DNA of 64,000 nt. It comes from Mactra quadrangularis (Eukaryota; Mollusca; Bivalvia; Venerida; Mactridae). The notes under the pieces are model-generated. The model was not told where the DNA came from. It worked only from the letters and a program-made list of their open reading frames with translations, and made no database searches. The stretch is taken from assembly GCA_025267735.1 (NCBI GenBank), contig CM046295.1:10303167-10367166 (forward strand), written 5' to 3'. The translations under genes and the position numbers were made by a program. Shown here piece by piece: positions 34,549 to 47,715 of the stretch (position 1 is the stretch's first letter; each line of letters begins with the position of its first letter).

Positions 34549-34978
34549 TTTGAAACTTCAATAAATCAGAATAAAATCAATGATTTAAACGATTTTAAAA
34601 TCAACAAAACACAAACCTATGAACGTAGCATTTAATGAAAGAATTACATTTCTTACAGTTAAAAACGTTGACTGACTAGTCTTAATTTTTCGAAAAATTT
34701 CATCTTGTAAGTTCGGTCACTCTCCAAGAGTTATTTCGAATGTTAATACCGTTATTAAAATGCACCGAACAATCACGTTTGTTTTCAAAATTAACGAGTA
34801 CGAGGTTAATAAAAGTGTCGTAAAAGTGAACTCGACAGTCCTCGTCTTTTCTCCGTCTAAATTGCTAAGAAAAACCTTGCTGACTTCCATAAGTAAACAA
34901 TATAACTGAGTGCACTAAAACCAAATTTATGCCTCATATGCTAGATACCATGGTAGTATAATTGGTGACGGTCAGTGT

Positions 34979-35833
34979 TAGAGCTGCGCGGTAACCGCGG
35001 TATACCGGTTACCGCGGTAAATAATCCTGCGGTATGATACCGTGGTATATCAGGAATACCGTGGTATTTTATAAGAATAATCCTTTTAGTTTTTGTACTA
35101 CATGGTGGAAAGTTTTCAGTATAAATATTGATTTCAGTAGTTTGATAATAAGTTACTCAATGTGATTTATATAAAAAAGTACATTGAAACTAGATTTTCA
35201 GTTGTTTTTTTATTTTCATTTTTCACCCATGGTAGGCCTATTATCATCATCCTATACTCGACACTTATGTTTCACGTAGGCGAAATTTGCATAGACTCGG
35301 CTAGCAAAGGATATTGTTATTGAATTAAAATATATACATGAGTTTGTTAGGAGTTTTAAATGGGATATTTCATAAAAATCAACTGCACTGTGCTTTATAT
35401 ATAGTTTATTTAGAATACAAGAGCATTGCACATGGTATACATTTTAACATAGCAAATATAAATAGCACATTAACAATAAATAATTGACATAATCAATTTT
35501 GTGTTTTTAAGAATAATAATAAAAAAAGGCAATTAAAATGTTAAAGTAAGTATGTCTATTTAATTTAATTATAATATTACCATGTCAAGCCACAAATATT
35601 CAGGGATGTCACAAAAAAGAGCGAACTCTTATTTCCATTGTGGTCCCAACAATGTTAATGCTTAACTTTGAACCCAGTTTGACTTCTTAGCAATTTATTG
35701 TAATTTTTATTAACCAATATATAGCTAGACAACGCATGGGTTAAGTTTGAGGTATACCGTGGTATTTACCGTGGTATCTTATAAATACCGTGGTATACCA
35801 CGGTATGTTTTTTAATCGCGGTACCCAGCTCTA
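34979..35833. mobile_element. hAT-like non-autonomous element with 8-bp target duplication
   Basis: Flanked by identical GTCAGTGT at 34971-34978 and 35834-35841. The ends are TAGAGCTGCG at the left and the inverse CCCAGCTCTA at the right, a form common among hAT elements. Just inside both ends are dense inverted ACCGCGGT/ACCGTGGTAT units. The interior is AT-rich with no transposase frame. Confidence 0.85.
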
Positions 35834-36754
35834 GTCAGTGTAATATAGATTAGATTCATAGATACGGATTTCTATGTGTTTGAGAATACGGACCATACTC
35901 TTGCACTATCTTTGATTTGAACGCTTGATAAGGCCTGATCAGGATATGATCTTGAGATTCTTGAATATATAAATTTAGATCATTATCTATTTAATAGATC
36001 TGACGAATGAACTTAATTGTCGTCAAACTAATCTGAAAGTCAAACTAATATTTCTTGATAGTGCCGATTTTGTGCCCTTTTCTTTGTATAAGTGTCGATA
36101 TGCGTGGGGCCAGGTGGGGCACGTGCCCCCTGTGCCCCCCCGGTAAACATATAATACTCAAGAAAGAAACAAAGGAAAAAAATATTTAATACATTATTTA
36201 CTATTATTTATTATTATTTAAAACATTATTTAATAAAGGGAAATAACCGCTGCGGAGAGTTTTGGAAAAAAAAAGTTCCCATATATAGACTTATAGCGGA
36301 TAACGGAAGTTCCGTCACTCTAGCCTTGCTTCTTAAACTTTTCTAGCATAACGGAAATTCTGGTACTCAAGCCTTGCTAAAGAGTTGTCTAGGATTATGG
36401 AAATTTTTACTTTAGCCATGCTACATAGACTCGTCTAGGATAATAGAAATTCTGTTACTCTAGCCTTGCTATATAACTTATCGATGAAAACGGATAACGG
36501 AAGTTCCGTTACTCTAGCATGATATATATAGATCTGTCTAGGGTTACGGAAGTTCTATATCTCTAGCCCTGCTATATAAAGCTGTCTAGGATAAAAGAAC
36601 TTCCGTAACTATAGTCCTGCTTTACAGAGCTATATAGGATAACGCAAGTTCCATTACTCTAGTCTAGCTATATAGACCTGACTAGGATAACGGAAGTTCC
36701 GTTACTCTAGTCCTGCTACATAGACCTGTCTAGGATAACGGAAGTTTCATAACT

Positions 36755-39700
36755 GTTGTCCTGCTGTATAGAGCTGACTAGGATAACAGAAGTTCCATAA
36801 CTCTAGTCCTGCTGTATAGAGCTGACTAGGATAACGGAAGTTCTGTTTCTCTAGTCCTGCTATATAAAGCTGTCTAGGATAACGCAAGTTCCGTAACTCT
36901 AGTCCTGCTATAAAAAGCTGTCTAGAATAACAGAACAGCTATATAGATCTGTCTAGGATAACGGAAGTTTCATAACTCTAGGCCTGCCATACACAGCTGT
37001 CTAGGATAATGGAAGTTCCGTAACTCTAGACCTGCTATATAGAGCTGACTAGGATAACAGAACAAAACTCTAGTCCTGCTGTTTAGAGCTGTCTAAATTA
37101 ACGGAGGTTCCGTAACTCTGACCCTGCCATATACAGCTGTGTAGGATAACGGAGCTCCGTATCTCTAGTCCTGCTATATAGAGCTGACTAGGATAACGGA
37201 AGTTCCGTTTCTCTAGTCCTGCTATATAGAGCTGACTAGGACAACGAAAATTCCGTAACTCTAGTCCTGCTATATAGAACTGTCTAGGATAACGGAATTC
37301 CCGTTACTCTAGTCCTGCAATATAGAGCTGACTAGGATAACGGAAGTTCCGTATCTTTAGTCCAGCTATATAGAGCTGACTAGGATAACGGAAGTTCCAT
37401 AACTCTAGTCGTGCTATATAGAGCTGACTAGGATATCGGAAGTTCCGTTTCTCTAGTCCTGCTATATAGAACTGTCTAGGATAACGGAAGTTCCGTATCT
37501 ATAGTCCTGCTATATAGAACTGTCTAGGATAAAGGAAATTCCATAAGTCTAGTCCTGCTATATAGAACTGTCTAGGATAACGAAAATTCCGTAAATCTAG
37601 TCCTGCTATATAGATCTGTCTAGGATAACGGAATTCCCTTTACTCTAGTCCAGCTATATAGAGCTGACTAGGATAACGAAAATACCGTAACTCTAGTCCT
37701 GCTATATAGATCTGTCTAGGATAACGGAATTCCCGAAATTCTAGTCCTGCTCTCTAGAGCTGACTAGGATAACGAAAATTCCGTAACTCTAGTCCTGCTT
37801 TATAGAGCTGAATAGGATAACGGAAGTTCCGTATCTCTAGTCCTGCTATATAGAGCTGACTAGGATAACAGAAGTTCCATAACTCTAGTCCTGCTGTATA
37901 GAGCTGACTAGGATAACGGAAGTTCTGTTTCTCTAGTCCTGCTATATAAAGCTGTCTAGGATAACGCAAGTTCCGTAACTCTAGTCCTGCTATAAAAAGC
38001 TGTCTAGAATAACAGAACAGCTATATAGATCTGTCTAGGATAACGGAAGTTTCATAACTCTAGGCCTGCCATACACAGCTGTCTAGGATAATGGAAGTTC
38101 CGTAACTCTAGACCTGCTATATAGAGCTGACTAGGATAACAGAACAAAACTCTAGTCCTGCTGTTTAGAGCTGTCTAAATTAACGGAGGTTCCGTAACTC
38201 TGACCCTGCCATATACAGCTGTGTAGGATAACGGAGCTCCGTATCTCTAGTCCTGCTATATAGAGCTGACTAGGATAACGGAAGTTCCGTTTCTCTAGTC
38301 CTGCTATATAGAGCTGACTAGGACAACGAAAATTCCGTAACTCTAGTCCTGCTATATAGAACTGTCTAGGATAACGGAATTCCCGTTACTCTAGTCCTGC
38401 TATATAGAGCTTACTAGGATAACGGAAGTTCCGTATCTCTAGTCCTGCTATATAGAACTGTCTAGGATAACGGAAGTTCCGTATCTCTAGTCCTGCTATA
38501 TAGAGCTGACTAGGATAACGGAAGTTCCATAACTCTAGTCCTGCTATATAGAGCTGACTAGGATAACGGAAGTTCCGTATCTCTAGTCCAGCTATATAAA
38601 ACGGTCTAGGATAACGGAAGTTCCGTATCTCTAGTCCTGCTATATAGAACTGTCTAGGATAACGGAATTCCCGTTACTATAGTCCTGCAATATAGAGCTG
38701 ACTAGGATAACGGAAGTTCCGTATCTTTAGTCCAGCTATATAGAGCTGACTAGGATAACGGAAGTTCCATAACTCTAGTCGTGCTATATAGAGCTGACTA
38801 GGATATCGGAAGTTCCGTTTCTCTAGTCCTGCTATATAGAACTGTCTAGGATAACGGAAGTTCCGTATCTATAGTCCTGCTATATAGAACTGTCTAGGAT
38901 AAAGGAAATTCCATAAATCTAGTCCTGCTATATAGAACTGTCTAGGATAACGAAAATTCCGTAAATCTAGTCCTGCTATATAGATCTGTCTAGGATAACG
39001 GAATTCCCTTTACTCTAGTCCAGCTATATAGAGCTGACTAGGATAACGAAAATACCGTAACTCTAGTCCTGCTATATAGATCTGTCTAGGATAACGGAAT
39101 TCCCGAAATTCTAGTCCTGCTCTCTAGAGCTGACTAGGATAACGAAAATTCCGTAACTCTAGTCCTGCTTTATAGAGCTGAATAGGATAACGGAAGTTCC
39201 GTATCTCTAGTCCTGCTATATAGAGCTGACTAGGATAACAGAAGTTCCATAACTCTAGTCCTGCTGTATAGAGCTGACTAGGATAACGGAAGTTCTGTTT
39301 CTCTAGTCCTGCTATATAAAGCTGTCTAGGATAACGCAAGTTCCGTAACTCTAGTCCTGCTATAAAAAGCTGTCTAGAATAACAGAACAGCTATATAGAT
39401 CTGTCTAGGATAACGGAAGTTTCATAACTCTAGGCCTGCCATACACAGCTGTCTAGGATAATGGAAGTTCCGTAACTCTAGACCTGCTATATAGAGCTGA
39501 CTAGGATAACAGAACAAAACTCTAGTCCTGCTGTTTAGAGCTGTCTAAATTAACGGAGGTTCCGTAACTCTGACCCTGCCATATACAGCTGTGTAGGATA
39601 ACGGCGCTCCGTATCTCTAGTCCTGCTATATAGAGCTGACTAGGATAACGGAAGTTCCGTTTCTCTAGTCCTGCTATATAGAGCTGACTAGGACAACGAA

Positions 39701-40605
39701 AATTCCGTAACTCTAGTCCTGCTATATAGAACTGTCTAGGATAACGGAATTCCCGTTACTCTAGTCCTGCTATATAGAGCTTACTAGGATAACGGAAGTT
39801 CCGTATCTCTAGTCCTGCTATATAGAACTGTCTAGGATAACGGAAGTTCCGTATCTCTAGTCCTGCTATATAGAGCTGACTAGGATAACGGAAGTTCCAT
39901 AACTCTAGTCCTGCTATATAGAGCTGACTAGGATAACGGAAGTTCCGTATCTCTAGTCCAGCTATATAAAACTGTCTAGGATAACGGAAGTTCCGTATCT
40001 CTAGTCCTGCTATATAGAACTGTCTAGGATAACGGAATTCCCGTTACTATAGTCCTGCAATATAGAGCTGACTAGGATAACGGAAGTTCCGTATCTTTAG
40101 TCCAGCTATATAGAGCTGACTAGGATAACGGAAGTTCCATAACTCTAGTCGTGCTATATAGAGCTGACTAGGATATCGGAAGTTCCGTTTCTCTAGTCCT
40201 GCTATATAGAACTGTCTAGGATAACGGAAGTTCCGTATCTATAGTCCTGCTATATAGAACTGTCTAGGATAAAGGAAATTCCATAAATCTAGTCCTGCTA
40301 TATAGAACTGTCTAGGATAACGAAAATTCCGTAAATCTAGTCCTGCTATATAGATCTGTCTAGGATAACGGAATTCCCTTTACTCTAGTCCAGCTATATA
40401 GAGCTGACTAGGATAACGAAAATACCGTAACTCTAGTCCTGCTATATAGATCTGTCTAGGATAACGGAATTCCCGAAATTCTAGTCCTGCTCTCTAGAGC
40501 TGACTAGGATAACGAAAATTCCGTAACTCTAGTCCTGCTTTATAGAGCTGAATAGGATAACGGAAGTTCCGTATCTCTAGTCCTGCTATATAGAGCTGAC
40601 TAGGA
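36755..40605. repeat. Higher-order repeat of about 1370 bp within the 48-bp satellite
   Basis: Marker variants such as CTGCTCTCTAGAGCTGACTA occur at about 37747, 39117 and 40487, spaced by 1370 bp, with nearly identical sequence between. A partial earlier copy starts at about 36755, offset 1080 bp. Distinctive CTATAAAAAGCTGTC and GAACAGCTATATAG variants mark each unit. Confidence 0.8.
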
Positions 40606-43600
40606 TAACAGAACAAAACTCTTGTCCGGCTGTTTAGAGCTGTCTAAATTAACGGAGGTTCCGTAACTCTGGCCCTGCCATATACAGCTGTGTAGGATAA
40701 CGGAGCTCCGTATCTCTAGTCCTGCTATATAGAGCTGACTAGGATAACGGAAGTTCCGTTTCTTTAGTCCTGCTATATAGAGCTGACTAGGACAACGAAA
40801 ATTCCGTAACTCTAGTCCTGCTATATAGATCTGTCTAGGATAACGGAATTCCCGTCACTCTAGTCCTTCTATAAAGAGCTGACTAGGATAACGAAAATAC
40901 CGTATCTCTAATCCTGCTATATAGAGCTGAATAGGATAACGGAAGTTCCGTTTCTCTAGTCCTGCTATATAGAACTGTCTAAGATAACGAAAATACCGTA
41001 ACTCTAGTCCTGCTATATAGATCTGTCTAGGTAAACGAAATTCCCGTTACTCTAGTCCTGCTATATAGAGCTGACTAGGATAACGAAAATTCCGTAACTC
41101 TAGTCCTGCTTTATAGAGCTGTCTAGGATAACGGAAGTTCCGTATCTCTAGTCCTGCTGTATAGAGCTGACTAGGATTATCGGAAGTTCCGTATCTCTAG
41201 TCCTGCTATATAGAGCTGACTAGAATAACGAAAATTCCGTAACTCTAGTCCTGCTATATAGAGCTGACTAGGATAACGAAAATACCGTAACTGTAGTCCT
41301 GCTATATAGAGCTGACTAGGATAACGGAAGTTCCGTATATCTAGTCCTGCTATATAGATCTGTCTAGGAAAACGGAATTCCCGTAACTCAAGTCCTGCTA
41401 TATAGAGCTGACTAGGATAACGAAAATTCCGTAACTCTAGTCCTGCTATATAGAACTGACTAGGATAACGGAAGTTCCGTTTCTCTAGTCCTGCTATATA
41501 GAGCTGACTAGGATAACGAAAATTCCGTAACTGTAGTCCTGCTATATAGAGCTGACTAGGATAACGAAAATTCCGTAACTCTAGTCCTGCTATATAGAGC
41601 TGACTAGGATAACGAAAATTCCGTAACTCTAGTCCTGCTACATAGAGCTGACTAGGAAAACGAAAATTCCGTAACTGTAGTCCTGCTATATAGAGCTGAC
41701 TAGGATAACGGAAGTTCCGTATATCTAGTCCTGCTATATAGATCTGTCTAGGAAAACGGAATTCCCGTAACTCTAGTCCTGCTATATAGAGCTGACTAGG
41801 ATAACGAAAATTCCGTAACTCTAGTCCTGCTATATAGAACTGACTAGGATAACGGAAGTTCCGTTTCTCTCTTCCTGCTATATAGAGCTGACTAGGATAA
41901 CGAAAATTCCGTAACTGTAGTCCTGCTATATAGAGCTGACTAGGATAACGAAAATTCCGTAACTCTAGTCCTGCTATATAGAGCTGACTAGGATAACGAA
42001 AATTCCGTAACTCTAGTCCTGCCATATATAGCTGAATAGGATAAAGGAAGTTCCGTTTCTCTAGTCCTGCTTTATAGAGCTGAATAGGATAACGAAAATT
42101 CCGTAACTCTAGTCCTGCTATATAGAGCTGACTAGGATAACGAAAATTCCGTAACTCTAGTCCTGCTCTATAGAGCTGACTAGGATAACGGAAGTTCCGT
42201 ATCTCTAGTCCTGCTACATAGAGCTGACTAGGAAAACGAAAATTCCGTAACTGTAGTCCTGCTATATAGAGCTGACTAGGATAACGGAAGTTCCGTATCT
42301 CTAGTCCTGCTATATAAAACTGTCTAGGATAACGAAAATTCCGTAACTCTAGTCCTGCTGTATAGAGCTGACTAGGATAACGGAAGTTCCGTATCTCTAG
42401 TCCTGCTATATAGAGCTGACAAGGATAACGGATGTTCCGTATCTCTAGTCCTGCTATATAGAGCTGACTAGGATAACGAAAAGTCCGTAACTCTAGTCCT
42501 GCTATATAGAGCTGACTAGGATAACAGAAGTTCCGTTTCTCTAGTCCTGCTATATAGAGCTGACTAGGATAACGAAAATCCCGTAACGCTAGTCCTACTG
42601 TATATAGCTAAATAAAGAAAAAGGAAGTTCCGTTTCTCTAGTCCTGCTATATAGAGCTGACTAGAATAACGAAAATACCGTAACTCTAGTCCTGCTATAT
42701 AGATCTGTCTAGGATAACGGAATTCCCGAAATTCTAGTCCTGCTCTCTAGAGCTGACTAGGATAACGAAAATTCCGTAACTCTAGTCCTGCTTTATAGAG
42801 CTGAATAGGATAACGGAAGTTCCGTATCTCTAGTCCTGCTATATAGAGCTGACTAGGATAACAGAACAAAACTCTTGTCCGGCTGTTTAGAGCTGTCTAA
42901 ATTAACGGAGGTTCCGTAACTCTGGCCCTGCCATATACAGCTGTGTAGGATAACGGAGCTCCGTATCTCTAGTCCTGCTATATAGAGCTGACTAGGATAA
43001 CGGAAGTTCCGTTTCTTTAGTCCTGCTATATAGAGCTGACTAGGACAACGAAAATTCCGTAACTCTAGTCCTGCTATATAGATCTGTCTAGGATAACGGA
43101 ATTCCCGTCACTCTAGTCCTTCTATATAGAGCTGACTAGGATAACGAAAATACCGTATCTCTAATCCTGCTATATAGAGCTGAATAGGATAACGGAAGTT
43201 CCGTTTCTCTAGTCCTGCTATATAGAACTGTCTAAGATAACGAAAATACCGTAACTCTAGTCCTGCTATATAGATCTGTCTAGGTAAACGAAATTCCCGT
43301 TACTCTAGTCCTGCTATATAGAGCTGACTAGGATAACGAAAATTCCGTAACTCTAGTCCTGCTTTATAGAGCTGTCTAGGATAACGGAAGTTCCGTATCT
43401 CTAGTCCTGCTGTATAGAGCTGACTAGGATTATCGGAAGTTCCGTATCTCTAGTCCTGCTATATAGAGCTGACTAGAATAACGAAAATTCCGTAACTCTA
43501 GTCCTGCTATATAGAGCTGACTAGGATAACGAAAATACCGTAACTGTAGTCCTGCTATATAGAGCTGACTAGGATAACGGAAGTTCCGTATATCTAGTCC

Positions 43601-45090
43601 TGCTATATAGATCTGTCTAGGAAAACGGAATTCCCGTAACTCTAGTCCTGCTATATAGAGCTGACTAGGATAACGAAAATTCCGTAACTCTAGTCCTGCT
43701 ATATAGAACTGACTAGGATAACGGAAGTTCCGTTTCTCTAGTCCTGCTATATAGAGCTGACTAGGATAACGAAAATTCCGTAACTGTAGTCCTGCTATAT
43801 AGAGCTGACTAGGATAACGAAAATTCCGTAACTCTAGTCCTGCTATATAGAGCTGACTAGGATAACGAAAATTCCGTAACTCTAGTCCTGCTACATAGAG
43901 CTGACTAGGAAAACGAAAATTCCGTAACTGTAGTCCTGCTATATAGAGCTGACTAGGATAACGGAAGTTCCGTATATCTAGTCCTGCTATATAGATCTGT
44001 CTTGGAAAACGGAATTCCCGTAACTCTAGTCCTGCTATATAGAGCTGACTAGGATAACGAAAATTCCGTAACTCTAGTCCTGCTATATAGAACTGACTAG
44101 GATAACGGAAGTTCCGTTTCTCTCTTCCTGCTATATAGAGCTGACTAGGATAACGAAAATTCCGTAACTGTAGTCCTGCTATATAGAGCTGACTAGGATA
44201 ACGAAAATTCCGTAACTCTAGTCCTGCTATATAGAGCTGACTAGGATAACGAAAATTCCGTAACTCTAGTCCTGCCATATATAGCTGAATAGGATAAAGG
44301 AAGTTCCGTTTCTCTAGTCCTGCTTTATAGAGCTGAATAGGATAACGAAAATTCCGTAACTCTAGTCCTGCTATATAGAGCTGACTAGGATAACGAAAAT
44401 TCCGTAACTCTAGTCCTGCTCTATAGAGCTGACTAGGATAACGGAAGTTCCGTATCTCTAGTCCTGCTACATAGAGCTGACTAGGAAAACGAAAATTCCG
44501 TAACTGTAGTCCTGCTATATAGAGCTGACTAGGATAACGGAAGTTCCGTATCTCTAGTCCTGCTATATAAAACTGTCTAGGATAACGAAAATTCCGTAAC
44601 TCTAGTCCTGCTGTATATAGCTGAATAGGATAACGGAAATTCCGTTTCTCTAGTCCAGCTGTAAAGAGTTGTCTAGGATAACAGAAGTTTCGTAACTCTA
44701 GTCCTGCTATCTAGGATAACGGAAGTTCCGTTTCTCTAGTCCTGCTATATAGAGCTGACCAGGATAACGCAAGTTCCGTAACTCTAGTCCTGCTATATAG
44801 ATCTGTGTAGGATAACGGAAGTACCGTAACTCTAGTCCTGCTATATAGAATTGTCTAGGATAACGGAAATTCCGTTACTCTAGTCCTGCTGTATAGAGCT
44901 GACCAGGATAACAAAAATTCCGTAACTCTAGTCCTGCTATATAGATCTGTCTAGGATAACGCAAGTTCCGTAACTCTAGTCCTGCTATATAGATCTGTCT
45001 AGGATAACGAAAGTTCCGTATCTTAAATCCTGTTATATAGAAATGTCTAGGATAACGGAAATTCCGTAACTCTAGTCCTGCTATATAGAG
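40590..45090. repeat. Higher-order repeat of about 2253 bp within the 48-bp satellite
   Basis: The block from about 40590 to 42840 is repeated at about 42843-44640: the markers CTCTTGTCCGGCTGTTTAG and CTTCCTGCTATATAG recur at the same offset. The stretches 41177-42025 and 43430-44278 translate identically. Similarity fades after about 44640. Confidence 0.8.
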
Positions 45091-45519
45091 CTGTCTAGGT
45101 CAACGGAAATTCTGTTTCTCTAGTCCTGCTATATAGAGCTGACTAGGATAACGGAAGTCCCGTTACTCTAGTCGTGCTATATAGATCTGTCTAGGATAAC
45201 GTAAGTTCCGTAACTCTAGTCCTGCTATATAGATCTGTCTAGGATAACGGAAGTTCCGTATCTCTAGTCCTGCTATATAGAAATGTCTAGGATAACAAAA
45301 ATTCCGTAACTCTAGTCCTGCTATATAGAGCTGACTAGGATAACGAAAATTCCGTAACTCTAGTCCTGCTGTATAGATATGTCTAGGATAACGGAAGTCG
45401 CGTTAGTCTAGTCCTGCTATCTATAGCTGTCTAGGATAACGGAAGTTCTGAAGCAACTGAAGCAACTGAAGCGATGTCTCATGTACTTATGTTTGATGCA
45501 GCTTGTGTCAATTACATTT

Positions 45520-45583
45520 GGAGCTCCTCGGCTGTTTATTATTACATTTAATTAACAGTCGAAGTGTTCCGAATGTCACTACT
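45520..45583. mobile_element. Fragment of palindromic MITE family P
   Basis: ACATTTGGAGCTCCTCGGCTG faces ACAGTCGAAGTGTTCCGAATGT in inverted orientation across a short AT-rich loop. It resembles the inner ends of the copies at 29401 and 45606 and looks like a collapsed hairpin. Confidence 0.5.
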
Positions 45584-45605
45584 TTTTAAACACAACTAGT
45601 AGCAT

Positions 45606-45897
45606 GTTCAATCAAACAAAACGTTCCAGAACGTTACATAACGATACATAACGACCTTCTCGGCCATTAATAATCTAATCTAATACACAAATATGCGATC
45701 GTTAAGGCAATGAGTGATGTTTCAAAATTAATGGATTAAAGACAAAACATCACTCATTCCCTACACGACCATATATTTGTTTAACACCGGTAGTTTCTAA
45801 ATATAGCGTCTAAATATGGAGATTATTCGCAGCAAATGGCCGTGGAGTTCCGAATGTCTCGTTACGGAACGTTCTGTAACGTTCGTGGTAACTGAAC
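45606..45897. mobile_element. Palindromic MITE, family P, copy 3
   Basis: Starts GTTCAATCAAACAAAACGTT and ends CGTTCGTGGTAACTGAAC, with inverted GTTACATAACGATAC/GTCTCGTTACGGAAC blocks inside, and shares CGATCGTTAAGGCAATGAGTG and ACACCGGTAGTTTC with copy 2. It has no open frame. Confidence 0.65.
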
Positions 45898-46189
45898 TCC
45901 CTTCAGATATTGACGAATCGTTCATAGTTAAATTGTATTCAACTGTCGGTGGCGCTACATGTATCCCGAATTCCAATCATTTCTATACTTGCGATAGTTA
46001 ACAAATAATAAACCGGTAATTAAGAACGAATATTATCGAGTATTTAAATAGGTAGGGTTCATGTATGAGGCACCGACAGAAAAATAAAATTCAACCATGG
46101 ACGATGCAAACATCTGTACTCTAAGATGCACAAGTAGTCACAAATATCCGCCGTTTGACTCCGTGCAGCAAATGTTGCCAGGGGATATG

Positions 46190-47715
46190 GTTGTGAAACT
46201 TATGAATGTGTTCTAAGTAAAACGCAACACCGAAAATTCGAAAATTGTACTTGGACAACAAACATCTCAAGGACAAAATGTCCGAGACGACTTGTTAGGA
46301 ATGAACAGGCCAAATTATAACATGAAAACGGATCTTGATATTCGTTCGTTCTTCTGCAGCAGTTGACTAAAGACATCGAAATATCTTGACATGTTTCATG
46401 AATCTTTGTGTCCATAGCAACAAACCTGAAATTATATATTAAAGTCTCATTAGAATGAGTACTTTGTTATATTGGGTTTAAAGCCGTGTCAACACATTTT
46501 GGTTACTTTACAGCGTCCAGCGCACCTAACCTAACTATCCTGGACACTTGTCTATAGCCAGTACTTACACGCCGGAACTTCTCTATATACCTAATAAATG
46601 GAGGAAAATTGTCGCGGAAGGATATAACTTCTCCGAATGAGACTCGAAACAATATCGCTTCGGCACACAGAGATTCCTAATCCCGGTGCGCTACAAGCTG
46701 CGCAACCAACCCGGGTTAGAATAAGTATACTATAAGATGCTACTGATAACTGATCAATACCTGTAAATTTTCTTCATATGAAGAGTGACGACAATAGTCT
46801 AACAACGATATTTTCATTGATGTTCATAAACAAAATTATTATTGTTTGATAAAATTTCGGAGAATTTCATAGTACTTACCACTGGAGCTTATATCATAAC
46901 GTGATGTTTCCATTTACTCATCCATCCAACTCAAAATGGCCATATTTTGTCTTTTCTTACTCGTCCAGATCCATAGACATTCATCGCAACCTAAAATATA
47001 ACATACGGGAATAAAAACCATACAGAAATGTTTCTCTATGATACATATACAATTAGAATCTTCTGTGCAACAACAGCTTTCTGCAATCACGTTAGATGCA
47101 ATTTTAATGGAAGTTAACCTCTGCAGAGCAACCAACAACCTCTGAACAGCAACACATTTTGTTCCTCTCTATGGGTGTTGTTTAAGAGAGGTTGTACTGT
47201 ATCTCGTATATTAAAATAAATACCAGGCAAAAATTTCTAAAACAAACTGAAGAAGGAACTCAATAACAGACTATAGCGGGGTTTTTTACTATAGATATCG
47301 TTTCACTGCAGTTGGAATGACTGTTGTTAGATGATCTTAATAATGAAAATACATAAAATGTTTCAAGATAAAATACCAAGGGTTTTTAGTGTGAATTTAA
47401 AACAACAAACTCGCATTTCACTTGAGACTAAACTAAACAGTTTTTTAACAGACAGAAATTAAAACAATTGAATTAGATCTTATCCAAACATGTTTGTCAG
47501 TTTTATTTGTATAATATGGTTTAAAAAAACTACTGTATTTGACTTCCTAATGACACATATATTTGTTGTAACGTTGATTACAATAGCAAAATGATTGACC
47601 AAAATAAACTTGAGGACAAAGTCCTTTTTCGTGAAAGTGTAGATTATTAGGAAATTACCTCGTAGCATTGTCTTGTACACATTTCTTGATCCATACAAAT
47701 CAGTCAGAATCTGAA
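46190..47715 (-). other. Possible spliced transcript on the minus strand, uncertain
   Basis: Several good splice signals occur on the minus strand: a 52-nt block 47708-47657 between CTATTTCAG and GTAATT; a 30-nt block near 47010-46970 between TATTTTAG and GTAAGA, reading G-C-D-E-C-L-W-I-W in matching phase 1; a strong CCAGTG/GTAAGT donor at about 46880; and an AATTTCAG acceptor at about 46430. Frames do not join into a long protein. It may be a non-coding transcript or relics of a gene. Confidence 0.2.
46462..46715 (-). mobile_element. tRNA-derived SINE (family B)
   Basis: Same family and orientation as 12481-12769: it shares AGCCGTGTCAACACATTTTG, CAGCGCACCTAACC and the tRNA-like head near 46640-46715, more diverged. 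It is flanked by TTAGAATGAGTA (46450-46461) and TTAGAATAAGTA (46716-46727), a 12-bp duplication with one mismatch. Confidence 0.75.

Larger units (their letters stand above)
36270..45445. repeat. 48-bp satellite array (about 190 monomers)
   Basis: The basic monomer is 48 bp and holds CTAGTCCTGCTATATAGAGC, TGACTAGGATAACGG and AAGTTCCGTAACT. Each monomer contains two inverted pairs: CTAGTC with GACTAG, and ACGGAA with TTCCGT. Units at the left edge (36270-36600) are strongly diverged and those inside are uniform. Because 48 is a multiple of three, long minus-strand frames result (16-residue repeats around L-Y-I-A-G-L-E-L-R-N-F-R-Y-P-S-Q); these are most likely not genes. Confidence 0.95.

Noticed and set aside
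41177..42025. 282-codon minus-strand frame of 16-residue repeats (and its twin at 43430-44278)
   Set aside because: It is the 48-bp satellite read in an open phase; a monomer length divisible by three keeps it open. It has no start context, splice partner or domain.
36270..45445. CRISPR-like regular repeats
   Set aside because: Repeats are contiguous without unique spacers and the DNA is eukaryotic; it is a satellite.
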